Of a stretch of DNA of 64,000 nucleotides, positions 1 through 10,821 are shown piece after piece. Both the position numbers and the translations under genes were made by a program. The stretch comes from Lasiodiplodia sp. COLG20 (lineage: Eukaryota; Ascomycota; Dothideomycetes; Botryosphaeriales; Botryosphaeriaceae): positions 1,674,001 through 1,738,000 of the forward strand of contig VNWV01000004.1 in assembly GCA_009801085.1 (NCBI GenBank). Direction: 5' to 3'. Each line of letters starts with the position of its first letter. The stretch's first letter is position 1. The notes under the pieces are model-generated. The model did no database searches. It was not told where the DNA came from and saw nothing but the letters and a program-made list of their open reading frames with translations.

Positions 1-490
1 GGATTTCTCGAATTGCCTGTCCTTGAGACTGCGCGGTCGGCGACTTCGGCACGGATGGTTCGCGATCGGCACGGCCCTTCTTAGGACGCGCTGTATCCTT
101 GCGCGAGTGCGGAGGCGTGGTGAGGTCGACGACTTCAGTTTGCTGATACGAGGCAGCACTGGATTCGGTGCGCGCCTTCTTGGACACCCTTCCGATTTCC
201 TGGCTGGGTGGTGCAGAGTCGCCGCCCGACAGCTGGTGTTTGCGAGCCCTCTGGCGGGCAAGGCGCTCTGCCTCAAGCTGCTTGCGGTCGAGGTGCTTCA
301 GGCTCTCATTGACGGCGCGGGTACTAACGGGCTGTGGTTGGTTGGCAGCTGCAGCGGGTGTGGGCGCGGGTGGAGCTTCACTCGTGTTCTTGTCAGCTGC
401 CGACGCGCGCTCGTCCTCAGCAGCGCCGTCGAGCTGCCCCAAAGACAGTGCGATAGCTCTTTGAAGATCCTCATCGTCGGAGGAGCTCAT
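1..490 (-). CDS. UIM-containing protein, N-terminus only (possible Tdp1)
   Basis: The frame opens at an ATG at 490 and stays open for 163 codons to the window edge, so only the N-terminus is present. Residues 5-17 (DDEDLQRAIALSLG) fit a ubiquitin-interacting motif: acidic start, Leu, Ala-Ile, Ser-Leu. A charged Glu/Arg helix (about residues 60-78) and a low-complexity Ser/Pro/Lys tail with a VVDLT segment follow. An N-terminal UIM before a disordered linker is, as I recall, seen in fungal tyrosyl-DNA phosphodiesterase 1, but no catalytic HKD motif lies in the window. The Tdp1 label is therefore a guess; other UIM proteins are possible. Confidence 0.6.
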   Translation of the reverse strand, partial: MSSSDDEDLQRAIALSLGQLDGAAEDERASAADKNTSEAPPAPTPAAAANQPQPVSTRAVNESLKHLDRKQLEAERLARQRARKHQLSGGDSAPPSQEIGRVSKKARTESSAASYQQTEVVDLTTPPHSRKDTARPKKGRADREPSVPKSPTAQSQGQAIREI

Positions 491-2280
491 GCTTGTAGGG
501 CGAGCTGAGCTTGCGGAATGTGTGTTGGATGGTTGAAACCCGCTGATGTCGTCGGATAAAGTGTGCGACAGAACGTCGTGGAGGATGACGCAGTGACGAG
601 AGCTTGACGCGCCAACGCGCGCTCACGTGGGGCTTGCCTTACTTGTGCAGCGGTGTCCGCGGCTTCCACATTTTGTGCAGACGCACATTCTCCGCTCCGT
701 GTCGCAAGTACTTCCATTTTAAGTTTTAAAAGCGCGTCATGAGCTGAATGTTTCATAGCCAATGATCAGCCTTTGCGCAACCTGCTTGGCTTTTGTCTCG
801 CTAAGACTTGCCTAAGGGAAATGGACCCTGAACACCGCACCCCTGTGAGAATTTGTTCAGCACATTGCTCATTATGATGAGAGGCCGTATCATCATTGCT
901 CAGATGCATGTATGCAATACACTTGGAAAGCAAAAATTTCTCTTCCGCCCAATCTACCAAAGGTAAACAGTATGCCGACGAATCGGACGAAAAACGACGG
1001 ATAAGTGTAGACTACGAAAGCACACGTGGCACTGGGCCAAAATATGGAAATCAATGGAAATAAAGTCAAAATATTCCGCACTTTGATTACAGAGCATTTG
1101 ACGGCTTCGGCTCAATGCGTCGCTCCCCTCTTGAATTGATCGTGCTCACGTAGAAAATGGTAGCATGTCGCATGGGACACGGAGGGAAGCCTTTCCATCA
1201 ACTGCCGTAATATTCCTCTGGAAACAATAGCTTGATGCCATGATACTTTGGAGATAGCCGTTATACCTCTGCATACCCCACAACCCTATCTGCTGTCAGG
1301 CAGGCAATCCGAAACAGCTCGTAGTTTTGAGTCTTTCAGATCCTACGATAGTGTCCTAGCAGTCAATAGATGATACCTTCATTCTGCGAATCATTTTCAT
1401 ATGTGGAAGCTAAGTACTGGCCGAGCCGATTCCTTCGCGACAGCCGATCTCCCTCGATATTTGTTTTTTTTTTTTCAACAGCTTTTTATGTGGTCGCATG
1501 CTCAACAAGCTTGAGAAACAATAGCTATAGAGCAGATCCAGTTTCACAGTGGTGAGAGTAGTCGGGCGGGCATACTGTGCTGCCTGGGGCCCACATTCCA
1601 GATTAGGTTTAGCTCAGTGCGATGGATATCACCACTGCTCTCACCCCGCCGCATTCACTAATTGAGCATTCATTCGCAGATTTGCATGACATTAAGGCAT
1701 TATACCCAATGGAAAATCAAGTCAGGCACAAGCAAACTTCTAGTAGATTCCTGGCAAACATGCCAGCAATCAGTCACCAGGTCTATTAAAGACCGGTAGA
1801 TAGTTTGATACAATCACCATGCGTTATTTAAATTATGATTCGGCATCTACGCAGATCGTGCGAAAAGCCGCGGCCGATCCACCGAGGCATTGTATACACT
1901 CACCAATCAGCGAAACAGCGAACATGAGTGGACTATTGTTTTCGAAGCGGACGTGAACACCAAAGACAGATAGAATAGCCTCTATTCTCTGGTTTTGCTC
2001 TCCGGTGTGGTAGTAGAGCAATATAATTGGTCGAATGCAGTTTTAGTCGAAGAGTGGAAGTGAAGCGCGCACCGGTTGAGGTGTCAATGCGACTTGGTCC
2101 AGGTGATGGCAACAGGCAGACAATAACACCAGCCTCGTTGTCCCGACCACCTATTGTTCTATTCACTAGTCAAAAGTCTTGGCACAAGTATATCTTCCAG
2201 CGCCCCAAACCTCTGCAAACCACCAACTTCTTCATCCACTTTGCAAGCTTGAACTTGGTCGTCCGAACTCTCTGAAAGTA
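491..2280. other. Intergenic, no gene supported
   Basis: About 1.8 kb of mixed composition. Only short ORFs in conflicting frames are present and none resembles a known family. A minus-strand frame at about 1880-2010 is followed by a possible GTGAGT donor, but no partner exon was found. The part next to 490 presumably holds the promoter of the UIM gene. Confidence 0.5.
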
Positions 2281-2547
2281 AGTCTTCCGAAAAGCAACAT
2301 ATTTGGGCAGATGAAGCTATCGTCCGGACGTGAATGTCTTATTTCCTCCGAATAGCAACGCATCGGGGGGATATGAAGCTATCGTCTGGACGCGGATGTA
2401 ATTTCCGTCTTCCAAAAAATAACACACGGGGGACTGATGAAGCTATCATCCGGACGTGGATGTCTCATTTCCTCTGAATTAATGGCAACGCATGAGGGGG
2501 ACATGAAGCTATCGTCCGGACATAGACGTCTAAATTTTTCCGAATGA
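2281..2547. repeat. Degenerate minisatellite, four copies of a 62-66 bp unit
   Basis: The core ATGAAGCTATCGTCCGGA recurs at 2311, 2373, 2437 and 2503 with small changes. Each copy is followed by a GACGTGGATGTCTCATTTCC-like segment and an AGCAACGCAT..GGGG-like segment. Spacings are 62, 64 and 66 bp. The array ends about 70 bp before the probable start codon at 2616, so it lies in the promoter or 5' leader of that gene. Confidence 0.85.
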
Positions 2548-2615
2548 TATCACTGACATACCGCCAGACTAAGACCCTGATCCGTCCACCTCTGCGCCAC
2601 TCAACAACATCCATC

Positions 2616-3392
2616 ATGTCCTCCGACCAACCCAGCCCGCGCACCTACAGCACCACTGTCGATGCTTTGACTGCCGCCATCCGGGGCGGCGACGGTGTTC
2701 GCACCGCCGTCTTGGCCCGCGAAGCCGTCTACATGAAAACGCAACAACTTTGCAAGTCTGGGCAGCCCAAGACCAAGAACAAGGGCAACAAGAAGAAGAA
2801 GAAGAAGGGCAAGGACACGCCAGCTCCTCTATCGAAGAAGCAGAACCGCGAGCTTGCTATCAAGACCGTTCGCAAGGTCATTTGCAATGCTATCGACCAC
2901 GAGAACGCGTACAACCTTGCGCGCGACATCATTAACGATGCGGTCCGCAAGAACGCCAAGAGCATCGACTTCGACCACGTCGCCCGCGAAAACGCCATGA
3001 AGAAGCGCATCCGCGACCTCGTTGAGGAGAAGACTCGCACCACCGACGAGCTCAGGGCTCACCTGGTTGAGCTCGGTGATGGAGTCCTCCCTCCGCGTGA
3101 GAACTACTCTATCAACGACAAGATGACCGAGCACCACATCGAGGCACTCAAGAACCGAGAGATCCGTGAGCTGAAAACCCATCTTCGCCACTTCGAAGGA
3201 TCTCTGAAGGGCAAGAACGAGGAGCGGCTCGCGCAAATGGTGGGAAGCCGTCGTGTACAGGACAAGGCGATGAATGACCTGGCTGCTTCCATGGGCCAGT
3301 TGGCCTCCTCCTCCTCGGACTCGAAGGACAGCGACGAGGATGGCGGCGATGATAGCGACATGGAGCTTGAAGCTGGTGATGAGGTCATGTGA
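2616..3392 (+). CDS. Lysine-rich conserved hypothetical protein
   Basis: Intronless frame of 258 aa from the ATG at 2616 (context CATCATGTCC). An upstream in-frame ATG at 2544 would add 24 residues reading through the end of the minisatellite and is less likely. A poly-lysine block lies near residues 55-70, a long charged helical part spans about 75-225, and the tail is Ser/Asp/Glu-rich. The basic block looks like a nuclear or nucleolar signal. There is no signal peptide or membrane segment, and I recognise no family. It is convergent with URM1, with 239 bp between the stops. Confidence 0.8.
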   Translation: MSSDQPSPRTYSTTVDALTAAIRGGDGVRTAVLAREAVYMKTQQLCKSGQPKTKNKGNKKKKKKGKDTPAPLSKKQNRELAIKTVRKVICNAIDHENAYNLARDIINDAVRKNAKSIDFDHVARENAMKKRIRDLVEEKTRTTDELRAHLVELGDGVLPPRENYSINDKMTEHHIEALKNREIRELKTHLRHFEGSLKGKNEERLAQMVGSRRVQDKAMNDLAASMGQLASSSSDSKDSDEDGGDDSDMELEAGDEVM

Positions 3393-3631
3393 AGAGGGAA
3401 TCGGCATTGGATGTGGTTTCATATTGTCTTCTGGGTTTTTCCTTCATTTTGTGCTCATGGGAACGGTATTACTGAAAAGACTCGGCATTTGCAAAGCTGG
3501 CGGAACACGGATGGTTTCAAAGTTCTGACTCGATCTTGATTTCGAGTAGCGCCTATAGAGATGTTTAGAAAAGTTGACCACTGGATAGCTCAAAGCAAGC
3601 CAGATATCATTATGGATTTCTTATTCAAATT

Positions 3632-4066
3632 TCAACCGCCATGCAAAGTAGAGACAAATAAGATGTTGTCACCCTTTTGCACTTCGTACTGGTCTTCACC
3701 CTCGAGCTCCCAGTCAGCCTCGTTAATGAGAACCAAGATGCCGGGTCGGCTTCAGTGGATTAGCAAGCGTATGCGAAGTGGTTATAGGCCGGTAGCTATG
3801 ACTTACACAGTGTCGTCTAGAACGAACAAATCCTTCCTGGGATCCTTCATTGTGTTGTTACAGAGGTACCTGACAAGGAACGCTACATTTGCTGCTTCGC
3901 CGTTCTCGTCCTTGGCGGGCAGAAAGATCTCATGCTTGCGCTGGTTGGAGAACAGCATTTCCAAGCCACCACTAACACTCGGTCAGCTGCTGCAAGTGTT
4001 TGGATATACCTGTACGTACGTGAACTCAACCGTGATGGGCACGACGCCGTCGTTGCTTGTCGCCAT
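3632..4066 (-). CDS. URM1: Ubiquitin-related modifier Urm1
   Basis: Three exons join to 109 aa: 4066-4020, 3971-3807 and 3749-3632, with introns of 48 and 57 bp that keep frame. The protein matches the whole Urm1 family: VEFTGGLEMLF at the N-terminus, [19 protein letters not shown] in the middle, and the C-terminal STLHGG. The terminal Gly-Gly is the residue pair activated by Uba4. Urm1 is a sulphur carrier for 2-thiolation of wobble U34 in tRNA and a protein modifier, acting in the cytosol. Yeast Urm1 is 99 aa, so the length fits. The gene is divergent from ELP2. Confidence 0.96.
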
Positions 4067-4425
4067 GGTGCGGGTGGCTGGCCGACTGTTCTGCGGCGGC
4101 AACGAATTTCAGGGCTTCCGTTCGTGGCGCTCCAGGTCAGGCGAGAGTGCAGGAGCAGTGCGTTTGAAGAACGATTGTCGCTCTCTGTTGGCTGGCGATG
4201 GTTGCGATGATGTCGTGGCGGATCATTAGGCAGCCTCGCCGCGGGGAAAATTTACGCGAGCGGCTAGCGCGACCAGCTCCGCAAAGAATTCTGTGGTGTT
4301 GACCTTCACCATCTCCGCTGAAGCAACTCGTCCGCTCACATGACCGCTTCCCGAATCCACTAGAGCCCGGACCAAGGAGATACTTGCCAGGTTTCGTATC
4401 GGTATAGACTGGCACGGTTGGCGAG
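4067..4425. promoter_or_regulatory. Shared divergent promoter of URM1 and ELP2
   Basis: 359 bp separate the two start codons. No coding frame is supported inside it, so it must hold both promoters and both 5' leaders. No specific factor site was identified. Confidence 0.6.
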
Positions 4426-7411
4426 ATGGTGCAGGTGGCTACCAACTTCATTGCTGCCGGCGGCAACAGGCAGCCCAGCGCCGCCGACTGGGACCAGCAC
4501 GGCTCCGGGTTGCTCGCTTATGGCGCCGGAACCAACATCGCTCTATGGGATCCCCTGGTAAGCTTCATTTCACTCGTTTTCTAACACATCTCTTTGCGTC
4601 CCCGCATCTCTTTGATGGCTGTTTCTCATCGTTTCTTCATGTGGTGGCCGCATTGCTCACATAAGTCATCGCGTTTTTTCCGCTCTTATTACCGTCTTTC
4701 TCGTATTCTGCTACACTCATCAAGTATCTTGAGCATTTCTTCTACTACTTCTCTTCGACTTTCCTTCTACTCTTCCCAATATCCACTCTAACATCCGGAA
4801 AAAGGATCCTACATATCGCGGAAGCTATGCCGCACTTTCAGGTCACACAAAGACCGTCAACGTCGTCAAGTTCTTTCATTCGTCAAAGTCACAGGAGAAG
4901 ATAATTTTGAGTGGAGCTGCCGACAACACTATCAGGATATGGGCTAGCGATGCTTCTTCCCCCACCGGATTCCAGGAGAAGGCAGTGCTAACAGCGCATA
5001 CCGCATCCATTAACACTATTGCCATCCTCCCCGACTCGGATATCTTCGTCTCCGGTGCCGCCGATGCCACCATCAGAAGCTGGAAGCTCGAACGCAAGGA
5101 CGACGGCTCCATAAACGCCGAGCTACTTCAAACCATCGACCTCAAGCAAGAGCCCAAGACCGCCTACTTCCCCCTCTCCGTGACCCTCGCCCACCTCTCC
5201 CCATCCACCCTCATCCTAGCCTCCGCCGGCACCAAGAACCACATCCAAATCTACGTCCAGCAACAGGCCTCCTCCTCCTCCACCCCCACATTCACGCTCG
5301 CCGCCACCCTCAAAGGCCACGAAGACTGGATCCGCTCCCTGACCTTCGCCCTCGAGCCGTCGACGACCGACCTCCTCCTCGCGTCCGCCAGCCAGGACCG
5401 GTACACGCGGCTCTGGCGCGTCCATGCCGGCGAAGCGCTGCCCGCCGCGACGGCCGCCACGGTGGAAGAGACGAACCCGGCGCTGGCGGGCAGCGTGCTC
5501 GGGCGCAGCCTGCACAACAAGGCGCACCGCATCGCCGACGCGGACGGCGCGCCGTACTCGATCACGTTCGAGGCGCTGCTGGTCGGGCACGAGGACTGGA
5601 TCTACTCTGCGCAATGGAGGACGCAGGAAGCAACTGCAGCAGAGGGGGATGGCACTAGCATCAAGCTGCAGCTCCTCACCACCTCCGCCGACAGCTCTAT
5701 CGCCGTGTGGGAAGCCGATCCCACGTCTGGCGTTTGGGTCAGCGTTACACGGCTGGGCGAGATCAGCGCGACCAAGGGCGCGACGACGGCGACGGGCAGC
5801 GTCGGCGGTTTCTGGGTCGGGCTGTGGGCGCCGGACGGGCGGTCCGTCGTCTCGCTCGGGCGGACGGGAGGATGGCGGTTGTGGACGAGAGGCTACTCGT
5901 CTTCGCAGGATGCTGGGGACGGGACGAAGATTGACGACGATGACGACCGCTGGACACAGCGCGTTGCTGTGACGGGACACGTCCGCGCCGTTAGGGACGT
6001 CAAGTGGGCGCGCGACGGCTCGTACCTCCTGACGACGAGCGCGGACCAGACGACGCGGCAGTTCGCGCAGTGGAAGCGCAATGACAGCAGCAGCGGTGAT
6101 AGCAGCCAAACCTCCTCCTGGCACGAGTTCTCGCGCCCGCAAATCCACGGCTACGACCTGAACTGCCTCGCGCCGCTCTCCAGCCCGCTCCACTTCGTCT
6201 CAGGCGCCGACGAGAAGCTCCTCCGCGTCTTCGACCAGCCCTCCGCCGTCGCCGAGCTCCTCTCCCAGCACTGCGGCATCAACACCGGAACAACCAATGG
6301 CGCTGCCAGCGGCGGCGGCGGCGGCGGCGTCAAGCTCCCCGACGCCGCCAACATCCCCGTCCTCGGCCTCTCCAACAAAGCCATCGAGACCAACGACGAA
6401 GCTGCCGAACCCGATGCCTCCGCCCCGGCCAACGACGTCACAGCCGGCGAGACGTCCGCGCGCAAAGCCGTCACCCTCACGCACCCGCCGACCGAAGACC
6501 ACCTGTCGCGGCACCTGCTGTGGCCTGAGGCGGAGAAGCTGTACGGGCACGGCTACGAGATCAGCGCCGTGGCGGCGGCGGCGAGCGCTGGCGACGTCGT
6601 CGCGACGGCGTGCCGCGCCACATCGGTCGAGCACGCGGTGATCCGGCTGTACGAGACGCGCGGGTGGCGGCAGGTGTCGTTCACTATCGGCGAAGAGCGC
6701 GCGCCGAGCATGCGGCTGCACAGCTTGACGGTGACGGGGCTGGCATTCAGCGGGCCCTCCGGTGGTGGAGGAGCAGAAGCAGGAGACGAGTACCTCCTCA
6801 GCGTCGGCCGCGACCGCGTCTTCGGCATCTGGGGACGCGAGCAAGAAACCTCATCAGCAAGCGGCGAGCAGCAGCCGCGCTACACCCTCCTCCACGCCCA
6901 AGAAAAAGCGCACTCCCGCATGCTTCTCGGCGGCTCCTGGGCGCCCGCATCGCCATCATCATCACCATCCTCCCGCGTCTTCGCCACTGCAGGTCGCGAC
7001 TCCAAGGTCAAGCTCTGGCGCCTGACACTCTCCTCCGAAAACGAGCAGGAGAAAAACAAACCCACCATCATTCACCTCACCACGCTCCCCTCGCCCGGCC
7101 CCGTCACGGCCGTCGCCTTCCACCCGGACGTCGTTGGCGATTCTCGCGTCGTCCTGGCCTTCGGCACGGAGAAGGGCGAGCTGCTGGTCGGACACTTCGC
7201 GGCGGACTTCGGCGACGTCGTGGGCGAGGGACGCGGGGAGGAGGATGCGGGCCGGATGCAGGCGCTGGATCGGGCGGTGGCGCCGAGTGACGTCGTCAAT
7301 GCGTTGGCGTGGAGGCCGGTTGGTGGTGATGGTGGTGAGAAGGGTGGTGAGTTGGAGTTGGCGGTGGGCAGTGATGATGAGAGTGCGAGGGTCTATGGGG
7401 TGAGGATCTAA
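4426..7411 (+). CDS. ELP2: Elongator complex subunit Elp2 (WD40)
   Basis: Two exons: 4426-4557 and 4805-7411, with a 247-bp intron (GTAAGC donor), giving 912 aa. The N-terminus IAAGGNRQPSAADWD followed by ALWDP is characteristic of Elp2. Many WD40 blades follow, with repeats such as LSGHTKTVNVVKF, GHEDWIRSLTF, LVGHEDWIYSAQW and VTGHVRAVRDVKW, and a second propeller in the C-terminal half. Elp2 is the double-propeller scaffold of Elongator, which makes the cm5/mcm5 side chain on wobble U34. Yeast Elp2 is 788 aa; the extra length sits in Ser/Gly/Ala-rich loops. The GC-rich codon use creates long antisense frames, which are not genes. Confidence 0.95.
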
Positions 7412-8142
7412 AGGAGGGTTGAACCATGGTTAGGATTTGGAGTGATCCGACCCCCGGCCAACGTTGACGTAGTGTGTTTTTGGCCATTTGATAGAGAAAC
7501 GAAACGAAAAAAACGGAGTTAGGAATGTCATCTCGTAAATTCAGACTGGTGATAGACAAAACAGTCCAGAGCTTCTTCGATGATGCCATTGTCTTCAGTA
7601 GATCAAAAATCAAGAGTCAATTATGTATAGCGGAGCGTGCATTATTAGTAGTATGTACTAATAGGAAGTCGTTAAGGAGAAGAAGTAAAGAAACAGACGC
7701 TGCACCAACCTAATGCTTCTTCACAACCACCCTCCAAAGGCGGATGCATGAAAGCGCTGCAAGATGGCCAGAACGAGACGTGTCAAACCCGACCCTCCCA
7801 ATCCATTGTCTCATGTCAAGGCTCCCAAGAGTCATCATCCCGTGTCCCCCAACCACCATCCGGTTGATCCCCAGTCCCTCCTCATATCGTTGTGACTTTT
7901 CGTCGGTTCGTAAAAAAGAGGGTAGGAATAACTATTACATCCAACATACCCCAGCCCGTCCTATTGGGCCATTATCCATCTCTTTACCCCAAGCGGCGTC
8001 TCGTCGTATTTGTTTGATCGGCCAGGCGTTTGAACATTTGCTTTAGCCATACTGATTTTTGTGATAGGCCAAATGCCGATCCTCTCCAAGGTACAATCCC
8101 CCAAGTACAAGTATCTAGTACCAATCGATACGATTCATTCTT
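7412..8142. other. Convergent intergenic region
   Basis: About 730 bp between the stops of ELP2 and the syntaxin gene. It should hold both 3' UTRs and terminators. No conserved reading frame is visible. Confidence 0.5.
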
Positions 8143-9355
8143 TTATGCGTTGTTGTTATTGTTGTTGTTGTCCTTCTTGCCGAGACCGAAGTACAGGCCG
8201 AGTACGAGTGCGATGATGCAAATGATGATGATGAAGACGAAGAGGGTCCAGCGGCGCAGGCGGTTACGGCGCTTAATGTGCTCGATACCCTTGTCAAGCT
8301 CGACATGGGCCGCTTGGCCGTCCTTGAGGACCTCTTCGGTCCTCTGCTCGGTCTGCTCCACTTGAGGTTCCTGGAGGACGACCTGCTCGTTCAATTGTAT
8401 GAACAGTTCCGCAAGCTCGCTCATTGTCTTCTCGATCCGCTGGATATCATTGTGACGCGCGCGAACGGAGCCCAGGACACTGTTCGCATGCTGAGAGCGG
8501 CTCGTCCTCAGCTGTTGAGAAAGTATTTATTAGCACAGTGCAACAATTTTTCTGAGTTGTCGTAGAAACTTACAGCATCCGCGAAGATCTGCTGCTGACC
8601 ATCCGCGTCGTTCACGACCTGCTGAATCTCCTCATCGCTTGCGTCGGGCTTTACAATGAGGAACTGGCGCTTGATCTGCTCCTGGTACCCGTCGCGGAAC
8701 TTCTTCTCCAACTGCTGATAGCTGTCGAGCTCGGCCTTGAAGCTGTTCTTCAGGTTCCGAACCTGGCTATCCTTAGTGGAATTGCCACCGGTGCGCACAG
8801 CATCGGTCTCGAGGAATTTGATCTCGTCCTTAATCTGAGCGTTCAAGAGCGAGGTCTGGGTGGACAAGTGCTCGAGCTGGTGGTGCGCGCCCGATTCGGC
8901 AGTGTCGGAGAGGAGGCGCTGATGGACAGTCGCGATCTCGCCGATCTGCGAGGTGAGCTGGCGGATACGGCCCTTGCAGCCGTCGACGCGAGCCAAAAAT
9001 TCGTCCAAGGCAAGGACGCGCGGAGCGGCTTGCGGCGGGGCATTCAGGTTGGCCATCTCCGCGTAGTTCGGATCTTGCGAGTAGTTGGACGACTCATGGT
9101 GCTCTAGCGGGGGCGCGGCCTGTGGGTGTTGCAAAAAAGCGCGAGGTTAGACAGCTCTGATGAATAGTCTGCTGGCGAACAAGCCGTTGTATCTCAATCA
9201 ACGGCGTGTCGTTGGCGACTAGTTGGTGACGTGATACGAACCTGGCCACCGTAGGGATTGGAGGCGCCGTAGCCAGCGCTGGTGGTGCCATACGGGTTGG
9301 ACTCGCCGTAGCCGTCGTTACCGTAGGGATTACCGCCGTATTGTCCGTAAGACAT
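8143..9355 (-). CDS. SSO1: Plasma-membrane t-SNARE syntaxin (Sso1/2-like)
   Basis: Three exons: 9355-9242, 9119-8574 and 8511-8143, with donors GTTCGT and GTAAGT, giving 342 aa. The N-terminus is a Tyr/Gly/Asn-rich low-complexity segment (about 38 aa). A syntaxin Habc-like helical region follows, beginning ALDEFLARVDGCKGRI. The SNARE helix starts near RARHNDIQRIEKTMSEL, with a Gln at the expected zero-layer position (VVLQEPQVE). A basic stretch and a C-terminal transmembrane helix (FVFIIIICIIALVLGLYF) close the protein, followed by a short luminal tail with seven Asn. It acts as the Qa-SNARE in exocytosis at hyphal tips and septa. The poly-Asn tail is encoded by a TTG-type repeat at about 8150-8172 and may vary in length. 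Confidence 0.94.
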
Positions 9356-10821
9356 GATGTTCTGGTGTTGCGGGGAGAAAGTGGGCAGTCGGTTTCCGGC
9401 CGGAGAAGCGGGCAGCTTAGGCTTGCGGAAGAGTGCGGATGACGTTATGCGGAGCGCTGACTGTGCCTAGGCTTCGAGAACACGCAGTAAGGGGGCGCAG
9501 GCGCGGCAGGCGGCGATCGGGCCGGTCAATTGCGGCGAGGCGGAAAGCGTAACGGAACGTCTCGGGAGTCGGGGAATTTGCGAAGACGGACAGAGCTCAC
9601 AGCGAAGCGGACGCGATGGAGTTGTTGAAGAGAACGGAGGAAAGCAGAGGCCTGGTGCCGGGCGGGTGTGGAGGTTAATTTCTCAAGCCCCGACGCTTGG
9701 GCAGCCAGGTGGCCAGTCAGCGGCCACAGTTAAGTGGCCAGGCAACAAGGCTCGACTACACGGGGAGCTGTCGACCACTGACCCGCATGGCAGTGTTCCT
9801 CGGTCACAGCCACTCCGATGCACCCGCTCACTGCTGCAATCGTTCCCTCCCCACACGCCTCAGCACAGCATTCGCTCCAGACATTGACGCGCGGAAAGCT
9901 GGCGCAGCACCGCAAATATCGACCTTGGGGCGCACGGGCGACCGCCTCGGTTGATGGAAGCGAGGATGAAGTCACCGCCAGGCACCGGTGGGCCGCCTTA
10001 AGCTTAATTCGATCATTCGCGCCTAAGGGTCCTGCTCGACGAGATCAATTTTTCTCAAAGAACATGGTGCAACGGCACTTCACGGTTAGTCCGCCGCCCT
10101 ACCCGCGCGGTTACCAGGCAACGCATTGTTAGCTCGCCAGGGCCAAATGGTCGGTGAAGAGTTCCGGCTTCTGACCGCTCTTAGAATCACGCCGTGAACG
10201 CCGTGAAGGATGAACGGTGTAGAAACGCTGCCAGCCCAGTGATACACAGGAGGTCTCGGCATCGAATCACTTTGTGACATGTCTTGATCCCTTATCCTCC
10301 GCCATTGGCGACGAGTCACTTTCTGGAAATTGCCATAGTCTCTTTTTCCCCGCAATCGCGGACTTCCATGCATCGAAACAAGCCAGGAACGCATCGCACT
10401 GATGAAACACACGCAAGCCATCCGAAACACGGCACATCGCTCCGGTCCGGCTGCTCCTCCCAAGCAGAATCTGCATTTCGGCCACCTCCGAACAACATAT
10501 TCCACGGTTTCACCGGAGTGGGGTTCACGTGACAAACGGTTGCAAGCTTATGGCAGACGTACTTCCGAGGCATAGAACAGTGAGCGTGAGACTATCCGGA
10601 ACGACCTCCGCAAACCTGAAGATTCTGGGGTAGGACTGCCTGGTTGAAGTAAAAAGACTTGCTTTTAGGTTCGATTCAAGCATGAGGCCGGAATCCTAAC
10701 TAACTATATCGATGCCTAATAAGCCATGGTATTGCAGCGCGCCCGACTCCAAAGACAACAGGATGATAAACACGTTTCTTTTTTCTTGTTTCTGCCTGTC
10801 TCGTCAATCTTCACCCTGTCA
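9356..10821. other. Intergenic, no gene supported
   Basis: About 1.47 kb between the syntaxin start and the end of the F-box gene. The first few hundred bases are GC-rich and probably hold the syntaxin promoter. Overlapping short ORFs on both strands have no family resemblance. Confidence 0.5.

Noticed and set aside
5216..6193. 325-codon antisense ORF inside ELP2
   Set aside because: It is Arg/Ala/Val-rich, matches no family, and lies opposite a clear WD40 coding frame with GC-rich third positions, which opens antisense frames.
10660..10680. tRNA B-box-like GGTTCGATTC
   Set aside because: No 5-bp T-stem forms around it, and no D-arm, anticodon arm or acceptor pairing was found upstream.
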